Source of the DNA: Micromussa lordhowensis
Lineage: Eukaryota; Cnidaria; Anthozoa; Scleractinia; Lobophylliidae
DNA length: 64,000 nucleotides
Reading direction: 5' to 3'
NCBI GenBank assembly: GCA_964020085.1
Contig: OZ026608.1
Location: 21,113,812 to 21,177,811, forward strand
Part shown: in pieces, positions 37,501 to 47,100 of the stretch
Position numbering within the stretch: position 1 is the first letter of the stretch
How the letters are laid out: each line of letters starts with the position of its first letter
Program-made: the position numbers and the translations under genes
The notes under the pieces: model-generated
What the model was told of the DNA's origin: nothing
What the model saw: the letters and a program-made list of their open reading frames with translations, nothing else
The model's database searches: none

Positions 37501-38374
37501 AGGTCAAAAGATTCACGATTCTTCTCGTACCTTCCAATCGAAAATCCATCCAAACGGCCCGGAGCTAGCCCTCAAAGAAAATCAAAATCCCACAGTATTC
37601 GAGCCACTGTAATGCGTAGCAAGATCCTTACGTGCCAGCAACAAACCGTCTCGCTGATTGCCCCATTCTGATTGGACGACGTTCAAACGTCGTCCAATCA
37701 GAATGGAGACGGTTTGTGGCTGGCACGTAAGGATCTTGCTACGCATTACAGTCGCTCGAATACTGTGGGATTTTGATTTTCTTCGAGGGCTAGCTCCGGG
37801 CCGTTTGGATGGATTTTCGATTGGAAGGTACGAGAAGAATCGTGAATCTTTTGACCTTTATGCTGCGAAGTTTGAAAGCAAAGCGATGCGATTTTAGGGG
37901 AAAAAATCGCCCCGGGGCTGGAACGCTTTCAAAACAAGGTTTCCACCCTTGTCTCTCTATTATAAAGAACAGTCAACGGCGAACTCAAATTCATTCAAAA
38001 TCGCTCAAAAAACTGCTTTTGAGACAAAAGGACGACTATACACCAGAGGTTAGGTAATTCAACGTTTATTTATCATTGATTTTCATACACAGTTAGCGAT
38101 ATATGACGACTATAGGTGAGGTAAACGGTAAATCTAGTACATTTACTATAAAATAATAATCAGCTACCCAGACAGATTGTGTGGGCCCCCTGTGAATTTT
38201 CATACCATTTTTACTCCTGTTTCAAAAGTTCCAGGATTTTTTGTTGAATGGAGAGTGGCTTGTTAGTGTAGAGATAAATCACCTTCCTAATCCTTTGGCA
38301 CCAGTTGCTCCTCTCCTCTTACAGGCTGCTCGTACTTTTTCCAAGCTAGCAGGACGTCCTTGACAATCAGCCAT
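28588..38374 (-). CDS. CAPSL: Calcyphosin-like EF-hand protein (6 exons)
   Basis: Coding exons on the minus strand: 38283-38374, 36651-36747, 32596-32676, 29648-29745, 29185-29296 and 28588-28689. All junctions are GT-AG and in phase, giving 193 residues (human CAPSL about 208). The N-terminus (MADCQGRPASLEKVRAAC, then GAKGLGRAFRIYDDD) and the ending NAWKL-stop match the calcyphosin family. EF-hand loops: DDDRSHSLNHDE (1, usable), DKDRKGEIDIDE (2, canonical), DRTKDGVLTSDD (3, last position Asp instead of Glu), and NDEKDGKVTKQE (4, atypical first residue). Calcyphosins are small cytosolic calcium-binding proteins, often linked to cilia. No enzyme activity is expected. The introns total over 9 kb and hold most of the mobile elements between 29.7 and 38.2 kb. 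A 5' non-coding exon could lie upstream but was not located. Confidence 0.92.
30507..30675. mobile_element. Palindromic MITE in CAPSL intron 3
   Basis: Two arms of about 70 bp are almost perfect inverted repeats (left ATAGCCCAATTTCGATATAT; right ends ATATATCGAAATTGGACTAT), separated by about 25 bp. Such a sequence would fold into a long hairpin. No coding capacity. Confidence 0.8.
30696..31364. mobile_element. Inverted-repeat element carrying a nested SINE
   Basis: The left arm 30696-30756 and right arm 31300-31364 are about 60-bp inverted repeats. GGCTTTTTTTCTGGCC and CATGCACTGTTGGTTTCATT on the left match the complement of the right arm. The interior contains weakly coding-like frames without known motifs, and a tRNA-derived SINE at 31090-31299. 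Confidence 0.65.
31090..31299 (-). repeat. tRNA-derived SINE
   Basis: On the minus strand the head (about 31228-31299) reads like a tRNA: an A box GTGGCCGAGTGGTC and a B box GGTTCAAGTGC after GTCCCG. About 130 bp of unrelated body follow. The stems are imperfect and a body is attached, so this is a SINE, not a tRNA gene. It lies in intron 3 of the calcyphosin-like gene. Confidence 0.72.
33640..36060. repeat. Old dispersed repeat interrupted by a TTAA element
   Basis: Segments before and after the element at 34252-35329 resemble each other: ACCATAAATTTAC with AAAGCTCC (33811-33835 and 35790-35815), and GTTCTACTATCA with GGGGTCACCATGC (33988-34085 and 35464-35555). The motif GGGGTCRCCATG recurs at 41753. 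They look like two copies of one old repeat flanking a younger insertion, all within CAPSL intron 2. Confidence 0.4.
34252..35329. mobile_element. TTAA-flanked non-autonomous transposon (1,078 bp)
   Basis: The terminal inverted repeat GGTTACTTCCCACCTTC is directly bounded by TTAA on both sides (34248-34251 and 35330-35333). A TTAA target duplication points to piggyBac- or Kolobok-type transposition. Two or three short frames inside (for example a Lys-rich one near 34493-34684) show no transposase motif. Confidence 0.78.
37173..38194. mobile_element. 1,022-bp near-perfect palindromic foldback element
   Basis: Two arms of about 500 bp are inverted copies of each other, meeting near 37684 with almost no spacer (GACGACGTT CA AACGTCGTC). 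The ends are CACAGGGGGCCCACACAATC on both sides. The insertion is flanked by the 7-bp duplication AATTTTC (37166-37172 and 38195-38201). Each arm also carries the same frame of about 80 codons beginning MDGFSIGRYEKNRE. It lies in intron 1 of the calcyphosin-like gene, about 90 bp from exon 1. The superfamily could not be assigned. Confidence 0.87.
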
Positions 38375-40457
38375 GTTATCCTTACTCTTCAGAAACAGGT
38401 CTCAAATCTAAAAGAAAATTACACAACAAACAAACTTAATCATAAACTTTTTAAGCTTTCTTTTATCATCCAAATTTTAAGATTTAAAGAAGAAACGGAA
38501 ACAGTGTTCAATATCATTTTGCACGTTTACTGTTCATTAGATTTCCAACGTCAGTCCACACTTTATAGTTGTATAAGTTATGAACTTAAGTTAAATGGGG
38601 TGCCAAACTATTCAAAGCTGGCAATATAAACACCACAAATATGCCACAGTCCATGCGCATGAAAGCTCATTCAAACGGCTGGCTGTACGTGAACTAATTG
38701 CAGACGTTTTCCACATTCGAGCGATCGAACACTGTACAAAAGATTCAGGAGACCGCACAGAACACTAATAAAACAGCAAAAGAACCAAATAAGGCAAATA
38801 CTCATAACCTTACTACTAAAACCGACAGCGTACTCACTGCGATGGAGAATCGACTGCGGCACTCCCTGGAAAGTGTGCTTAGCAGCCAGGCCGCAAGCTA
38901 TAGATAGAACTCACAGAATATCTTGCCCCAGTAAAATGCTTAAACAGTTTGTCTCGGAGCAAAGTGCCATATTCTTCTTGCTTACGAAAATTCTAAGTTT
39001 GCGGTGACGAAGTTTTAGTTTGAAAAGCTAAGATGAAAGAATTGTATTCATAGAACACGTCTTTTTCTACACGTGTCGTCTCTTCTTCAAGGAAAGAAAG
39101 CAAATTGCGAGCTGATCAAACAGAGAGATGAAATAAATTCGGTGGCGACATGGTGAGTTTAATATTTATAGATGAAAATAATATCTTGTGGCGACTGGAT
39201 GTTCTTATGAATATTTAACCTGAAAAACCAGTCAGTAAATACCTGTCGACAACAAGTGCTTCGAGAACAATTCTCAAATGAACTCCTCAAAGTGAGATCA
39301 ACGTGTTTTCTGATTTCCGTTTGGTCACTTAAGTAAACCTCAACGCGTTAAAATGAAAGAGTTATCGCCAATGCGTTAACTGACTGAGCATGTGGAGTCC
39401 GAGTCGGCTTCAGCGTTACACGTCACGAAATAAATAACAAATTTTCAGCAAACCTGGAGACGTTTTAGTGATATTACAGAGCGATGCATCCATGCAATAA
39501 AAGCCTCTGCGAAACTCTATCGATATGTGTTCCTTATTTGATTTTCCCTAAACCGTTACTTTAAGTCTTGTTTTCGGTAGTTTAGATAGAAATTTTATCA
39601 CTTTTGACAATAATATGGGAAAATGAATGATGCTCTGTCGACGTACAGTAGTTCAATACAGTTCTCGGCAAAACTTGTTATCATACAACTGAAATAAAAA
39701 ATTGGGTGAAGATAAAAAGGAAGCATGTACTTTCTGAGCAGCTATGAACACGATCATACATGTGTGATACAAGTCGAAGAGAAACAACCAGAACCAGCGG
39801 CCATGTTCGGGAGTCTTTTAGTGTCTCGATGATTCTAATAAGCGTACTAATACCACATCAAATCGTCTGTCTGTTATAACGTACAATCCGTGATGGTCTC
39901 TTATGGTCAGATTTAAATAAAAAAACCTTTATCGTAAGCATACTAACCTCTTAAAAGCAAGATGTAGGTATTTCACCACTGATCAGTTTAACAGCTTCTG
40001 GAGTTTTCGTCGAAGACGCGCTGAAGAGAGATGTGCAAATTAGCAAAGTCGCGTGTTTTGGCCGAGTGACCACTAGCAAGCTTCGCTCAAACAAGTGATT
40101 AGCATCATTGGAAACGCCCTGTTGCTTTCTTTGTAATTATGGTAATTTTCAACTGTCTCATTGAATACGGTTTGCATACAAAGAACTTCTTGAGTTTATT
40201 TGCAAAACTGGGCTCTTTCAAGAGGCATCAAGAACAAACACAGTGGTAACCAAAGGAAGAAGCATTGTTTATTCCCATTTTCTCTTTATTGCTCGAGGAT
40301 TACCCTACAGCTAACAAATAAAGAAGCCTAAGCAGTGTAAAACACGACGGGCATTTGAGAACACGAGAGACGAGAGCCTGCGGGCTTGTGTTTTCTACAT
40401 TTCTTGAGTGTTCTCAAATATCCGGAGTGTTTTATCACAGTGTAATACACGGCTCAG

Positions 40458-40605
40458 GCTTCTTCATTTGTTTTATGATATAGATTTTACGCGTGCAAAA
40501 CAATAAAACACGCTTTTCCTGTGCTTTATATAATACACTTCTTAGGCTTCTTCATTTGCTTTATGATATAGATTTTACGCGCGCAAAACAATAAAACACG
40601 CTTTT
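40458..40605. repeat. Direct duplication, period 87 bp
   Basis: The segment starting GGCTTCTTCATTTG and running through TATGATATAGATTTTACGCG and AACAATAAAACACGC occurs at 40458 and again at 40545 with few differences. An inverted fragment (AAGAAGCCTAAGCAGTG) lies near 40321. Confidence 0.7.
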
Positions 40606-40930
40606 TCTATGTTTTATTAAATCCATCTTGAAATCACTGGTTATCCTTGTAATGTGATTGGTTCTCAGCGGTGCGATTTATTCACGAATCGCACTATCTT
40701 TTGCTCTAAATCACATCTTTTTCTCAGCCAATGAGAATGGGACAATAAAACAAAACAACCAATCAGATTTTAAAGCTTTTTAAAACTCACCAATCACATT
40801 GCAGGAAAATAAAAAAAGCCATTGTTTGGCAGATTTGGCAACTTGGTTCAATAACCATTGGTCCTGACCAAAATCTTGTTCCTGTATATAGGCTATTAAA
40901 TTGTGCGATTTAAAAATGGATCTAATAAAG

Positions 40931-41072
40931 TGGTAACTGAACTTCGGGTCGTGCAATTTTGGTCTGAAATCATACTTGTGATTTCAAATCGAGCTCGCGC
41001 TGCCTGCTTGTTCGATTTTGAAATCACGCGTATGATTTCAGACCAAATTGCACTCCACTCAGTTCAATTACC
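40931..41072. mobile_element. Short inverted-repeat MITE
   Basis: The left arm (GGTAACTGAACTTC ... TTGGTCTGAAATCATAC) and right arm (GTATGATTTCAGACCAA ... GTTCAATTACC) are imperfect inverted repeats around a short core rich in GAGCTCGCGC. No coding capacity. Confidence 0.65.
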
Positions 41073-41999
41073 ATTATTTATACTCTGAGAAAACATGGGT
41101 TTTTGACCAATCAGAGCACGCGCAAGGTCCTATCTATGTTATAATTTAAAGTAAAAGATATTATGATTGTGCTGTGTTTACTATATAGAGAGAACTGAAG
41201 ACTAAGTGCTTTTCAAAATGCGTACCGAAATCAAAACTTCAAGCCGGCTAAAACCTTTCAGGATTTTGGGATGGTGGATCTAATTTAAGCGGGATATAAG
41301 CATCTCGAAGATCATTTTAGCGCAGAAAAGTCGGTAAACCGAGCGGTATTAATACAGTTGTGCCAGTTAAGAAAATTCCGGGATTGACAAGTTTGACTGT
41401 TTCGATTGCGAAACAATCACGCGTTACAAACTCTAAGCTGAAATTTACGCCACATGCATGCATGAATGATAAATTTAAGTAACCGGCTTTTCTTTACATA
41501 TCAAAACATCATGATCGTTAAAGGTCTGTGCGAATTTCCCTGCGACACTATGCAAAAAAACGCGGATGCTATTTTGAACATTTTTATCATCACGTCGCAC
41601 TTCGATGGGCTAAAAATGCAGACTGCAGCTTTGCAATGCACCATATTATCAGCGAAAGCTTTTTCTCGCCCTTTTTCTCCCCTTGTATTGCGAAGAATAA
41701 AAGGATATTTCAAACGTCAGCAGTGAAGAATGACTGGTTCGCGAGATAAATAGGGGTCGCCATGAATTCAGCTGGTACACGTTCCCATGTGACTGGAGTA
41801 AGGCACAAGAATGTGGGAAAAAGGTCATGTTTTTTCGTTGGATATTGGTGAAACAGACATAAAAAGAGGGTATTGGGCTCCTTACTGTAAAAATTTGCTT
41901 AGGACTCGTCTGTTAGCACACAGTAATTGCGGAAAATTTAACGAGTCCTCTTTGAAATAATAAGCGCTAAAAATTAATGTTGACTCCAAGTTTAGAAAC

Positions 42000-42017
42000 T
42001 TAGGGTTAGGGTTAGGG
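42000..42017. repeat. Three telomere-type TTAGGG units
   Basis: TTAGGG occurs three times in a row, followed by TTTCAAC. It is a very short interstitial telomere-like tract, the repeat type used at animal telomeres. Confidence 0.9.
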
Positions 42018-42129
42018 TTTCAACATGATTCAAGCTTTCCCAGTCACGTTAATGAATTCTGTTGTCTAAGCTCGAGGGACTGATACCTGATCTCCTCTGA
42101 GCCATTTATAGTTGTCATCTTTACTTGAT

Positions 42130-42425
42130 AGGTAGGTAGGTAAAGTCTGCATACAAGTGGCTCATCAGGCCGGAGCTTATCCCTGTTTCAGTAGCATGAC
42201 GCGACTAGGAGTATTTCTACTCCCCCCTGGATGGGATGCTAGTCCATCGCAGGGATACCCCCAGCATTAGATTCGCCGTTACCCATTTATACTCCTGGGT
42301 GGAGAGAGGCACCGTGAGAGTTAAGTGTCTTGCTCAAGAACACGACACAATGTCCCCGGCCAGTGCTCGAACCCGGAGTGCTCGATCCGGTCTCGAGGGC
42401 ACTAACCATGAGGCTACCGCGCCTC
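42130..42425 (-). repeat. tRNA-derived SINE
   Basis: The head on the minus strand (about 42358-42425) starts GAGGCGCGGTAGCCTCATGG. It includes an A-box-like TGGTTAGTGCC and a B-box-like GGTTCGAGCAC. The body reads back to GGTAGGTAGGTAAAGTC at the far end. A diverged relative lies at 26380-26760. Confidence 0.75.
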
Positions 42426-42855
42426 TCGCACTTGATAGAAAGCTACAAATAACTGAACAGCAACGAGAAACCTACTTGTCTGTTTGCTGGTACCTCGAGC
42501 AACGGAAAACGTAAAGGTCCATGTCATCCGCACCAGCGAAGGTTAATGAATTCCAGGAGACCTCCAGGAAGAGAATGTTTCCGTTATTTCTTATGGATAG
42601 TTCTAAGTTTTATTCTGAATTTCCAGAACTCCTTGAGTTTTGATTACGAGAAAAAAGTAGGTATAATTCAACTGTAACTTATTTAACATAGCCGGGTGTT
42701 ACCAGTTTCCAACAAAAACTTGGTTGACACCAAACCATGACAACAGTGTAACCTATTAGGACGCCCTAAGGTTAATTCGTGCTCAAGGTACTTAATATAT
42801 AGATTTCGGTCAGCCTAAATGCGTTCCGGGGCTGGGTTGTTCAGAGCCCGACTAA

Positions 42856-43231
42856 GGGCCTGATTACATGAGCCGGGCTGGTGTCAGTTTGCCGGGATCT
42901 CGGCACGTTTGTTAAACGCAACAAAAATCAACTTCTCGATTACATGACAACCGGGCCAGCCCGGTTAGCCGAGATCCCGGTATCGCAGTGCCGGGATCCC
43001 GGCTAACCGGGCTGAGATTTCTCCATGTAATCGCGTTTGCCGGGCCAGCGGGCCAGCCCGGCTCGTTAAGCCAATGAGAGTACAAAATCAAGCTTGCTCC
43101 GGTTTCCCACGGTTCATCGCATCAGCCATCAACCGGGCTGGCTCGCCTCATGTAATACCGGGCTGAAAGTCATCTCGGCACATCGAAGCAGCCCGGCTAA
43201 CCGGGCCAGCCCGGCTCATGTAATCAGGCCC
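42856..43231. mobile_element. PIF/Harbinger-like MITE (376 bp)
   Basis: Perfect inverted ends start GGGCCTGATTACATGAGCC. The element is bounded by TAA on both sides (42853-42855 and 43232-43234), fitting the 3-bp TWA target preference of PIF/Harbinger. Internal copies of CCGGGCCAGCCCGG and its complement make several nested hairpins. It is far more G+C-rich than its surroundings. No coding capacity. Confidence 0.8.
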
Positions 43232-44179
43232 TAAGCTGACCCACGATAACTTTGAAACTTTGCGCCCACGAGCAATACCGCTAGCCATGATAACCATGAT
43301 AAAATCAACTCATGGGTTTCCTTTTCTTTCCTGTATGAGTATGGGGCTTCGCTTGACGGGGCTCTGCTATTATTTTAAAAACGTACGCGATGATCCCCAT
43401 TTTATTATCACATTGTGATCAGCATGTTAAGATGTAACTCTTTACAAAGTTATAACTACGGCGAAGTGTAAGAAAATGAGTAAAGAACCACCTTAAAGTT
43501 TGGAGAACATAACTTCACTATGATCCTTGCAATTAAGGATCTAAGAGAGGCTTAGCCACTGGTAAGTGACACAGGCTAGGCAGACAATAGATTCTGACTT
43601 TGATCGCTCGTCATCATCCTGGGATACAGCAAGGAACCTTATATGGAAAAACATTCTATCAGAAATGTAGGCCCCATGTTATAATGCAAACGCAGTTTCC
43701 CGGCTTGACAGGAAAATAGCTTATCGATTGCAGGATAAAATCACCACTGGGCGACAGTAGCTGTACCTCCACGGTTCACCCAACATCAAATTTTTATTTC
43801 ACTCATTAATTTGTTGTGTAAAACTCAGTTATATATTAACCTTTTCACAAAGAAAAATAGAAGTGGTTTCACACAATCATAGGAGTGCTCGATACAAGTA
43901 CATGTAAACTATTCATAAATTTTATCATTTATATTACTCTGTTAAATTCGTGAATATTACAACACATTTCCTTATCTTTTCTGTTCCTTTTTTTCTACCC
44001 CACGCAATTTCTACAAAATCTCCGCGTTAGCTACATACCACTGAGCAAAATATAATAATTTCTCTTTAACAGTCTTAATTAACCAAGAGAACAGTTACAT
44101 GTAAATATCACTACAATAAATATCTCGATTACTTCAATCAAAATTACACTCAGCACTGATTGTGTTTGCATAATTAAAG

Positions 44180-47100
44180 TTACAAGCGGTGTGAAGACAA
44201 CTTGGCATTTCTTCCGTAGACGGCTCGGACTTGTTCTGCACCAAACTGCCCATAGACAAAAATCTGCTCACTGGAATAACCCATCAGAGACAAAGAGCGC
44301 ATCACGGATACAATCATGGTAGGTCCACCACACAATAGTATTTTATGGTCCAGTGCTTGAACTCCTGCCAAGTGATCGGAGATCATGTCCTTGTCGATGT
44401 GCCCCTCGGCTCCTTGCCAGTTTTCTTTCTCAGCTCCTTCAGACACCGAGTAATACACTTGAAAACGGCAATCACGTGTATCGTAGTCATCTAACTCGCT
44501 CTTAAATATCAGGTCTGACTCTTTGTCCGCGTGATAGAGCATGAAGATAGAGGTCTGGTCGTCTGGATCCGCCATGATATCACGTACTAGCTGAACGCAC
44601 GGGGTGGCACCTGAACCGCTGGCCACAAGACTCAAGTGTTTAATTGAGGTGGACTCGTACTCAAATCCCCCGCATGGACCCCGGAATTCTACCAGGTCAC
44701 CTGCGCATGATCAAACGAAATAAATATATAACCATAAAGTAACTTCTCTAAATTTCTTTTCTGTCTGGTGTGAATTTATTCATAACTCATACATTTTATT
44801 ACCTAATCCGAATAAAGAACAAAAATAGACGTTTATCTTCCCTCGATCAGTGTTTTCAGCCAAAGGCTGGTGGGCCAAGCAATCAGATTTCAGAAAGAAA
44901 TATTTCAACCTAAACATAACAATATTAAAAACACTAACTGACAGACCAGTTAGTGAATATTAGGGACCTTTAGATCGGAGGACGACTGCGAGTACGAGTT
45001 TTCCATACTGAGCATGCGCATAAGGTTTGGAGGCCGACATTTTTCGAAGTGCGCGTGCTCAGAACAGGAAACTCGTACTCGTAGTCGTCCTCGTCCTCCG
45101 ATCTAAAGGTCCCTAAAATTTAAAATCTTGTTGAATATAATGATTGCCCTGGTCTATGCATCATTAAATCTGACTTTCTGTCTCACCTGGGTTTAGTGCT
45201 CGAAATCTTTTTGACAACTGTCCATGACTTTCGAACTTCATGACCAGGTCAATTCTGCCATAATCGTTTGTAGCGCTCACTGGCGAAAAATAACGCTGGC
45301 AATATTTATCGCCGTCCCCTACTTTTACTCTGACCTGAACGTACTGGCCGGGAAGGCAACCAGTGTGTTGTGAGGCCTGGGGAAGAGCGAACTGAAACTC
45401 GGCTTGTTTGTCACCAAGTGGTCTGATGGAAAGGAGCTTCAAGGGGACAAAACAATCAGGGCTCAGAGCAGGTAAATGCTCTATTCCGTTACTATCAGTA
45501 AAGGAACCTCGAGTAGCCGGCGGCTCAGTGTTAAATGGATTGTCAAATTCTGTGTCCTGGTAGCTATTCTTTTCACTTTTCTCCAGTGGTGCATTCATTG
45601 TGACCTCACGGACCAACCGCTGTGCAATTTCCATTTTTTCGTCATCGCCTAACTTCAGTAGCTCTACATTCAAGGCTCGTCTATCTGACGACTGGGACCT
45701 GAGGTGACAAAAATGATTTAAGGCGATTATGTTAAAAATGCGTCAACAAATATGACCATAGCGGCTCATACACGTTACTTACTATAACAAATTTACAATC
45801 TCATAGTGGTAGGCTCCTTGTTAACGATTAGTTGAAAACTCGCTTGTTGCAGTGGAGATGATAATTCACACGCAACTTTGTTGTATACCCGCATGAAAGT
45901 ATTGTGTATAAGGATGTAAGTGTAATTTATCTGCACACAAAACACTGAGGTGTACTGTTCTCCTGAAATCGTTATGAGTTCTTAGCAAATCGAGATTGAG
46001 TTCTAATTTGGAGTGTTGGTTTTGTGTTGGTTTTGTGGAGGAGAAAACCGGAGAACCTGGCTAGAGAGGCCTCGGAACAAAGATTCGAGAACCAACAAGA
46101 ACCTCAAGACATTTATGACGCTAGGCTACACTATCCCTGCTCTGCCTACATGTTATTAGTACTTGAGTGTTTCAGTGTGAAACTTGTTTCATGGGAACTC
46201 TTTTCCATGAAAAACGAGGAAATCGTAAAGGTGGTGGCTCCCATACCATAAATCCAAGCTTTCCAGACCAAACAAAGACGACTTGCCAACGAACTGTTTT
46301 AGCACTTCATTACTTGGACCCATGAGCCAACCCGCTCGTCCGTCTCTCAACAGACGTTCGACACCTTATAGGACGAGAAACAAGATCACTCTTAGGTCTT
46401 GAAAAGGTAATAAGCGTCCTGACAGGTTAATGTAGAATTTAACCATGTCAAATTTATTTCCAATATTTGTTTTAAAATCTAAGATTAATTGGGCAGTCGT
46501 TAATTAAAGCTTTCACCCATCCACTCCGTCAGTGAGTCTGTCCGTCCGTCCACCAGTCAGTCAGTCATTAGTCAGCCAGCCAGCCAGCCAGCCACAGACC
46601 CACAATGAGTCAGTCAGTCAATCAGTACCCAGTTGGTCAGACAGTTTGTCAGTCGGTCAGTCAGTCAGTCAGTCAGTCAGTCACTCACTCACTCACTCAC
46701 TCACTCTGATTAAGTCCTTCATCCATTGACCTCAGAACTTTCGTGTTCAACTAAAAGCCGTCCGCGATTTTCGTCTGTGTGATTGTCTTAAACTTATAAC
46801 ATGACATTTAGTCCATTTCATCCAAATCCATACAAATGTTTGCCCCATACTAGAGATATCAACCTGTAGTGACGTCCGGATCGTGTCTAAACTGGCTTTA
46901 TAAAAAACACTGTCCAACCAGACCGAGCGTGTCAGAAGCACATCCACAGGGAGACCAACCTGAGTTTGAGCGTCCTTACCGAGGTCTCGCTTGTAACCAG
47001 ATCCCCCGCAAGCCTGCATCATCTTGTCTGTTGCCTTGTTCACGTTCTTGGCGCATTCAAACCTCATCTGCCAACACCAGCATGGATGTAAGCTACCAAT

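Larger units (their letters stand above)
38375..44179. other. Gene-poor region between CAPSL and the fusion gene
   Basis: About 5.8 kb with no recognisable exon. It includes the CAPSL upstream region (which may carry a 5' UTR exon), an 87-bp direct duplication (40458-40605), an inverted-repeat element (40931-41072), three telomere-like units (42000), a SINE (42130-42425) and a Harbinger-like MITE (42856-43231). Confidence 0.5.
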
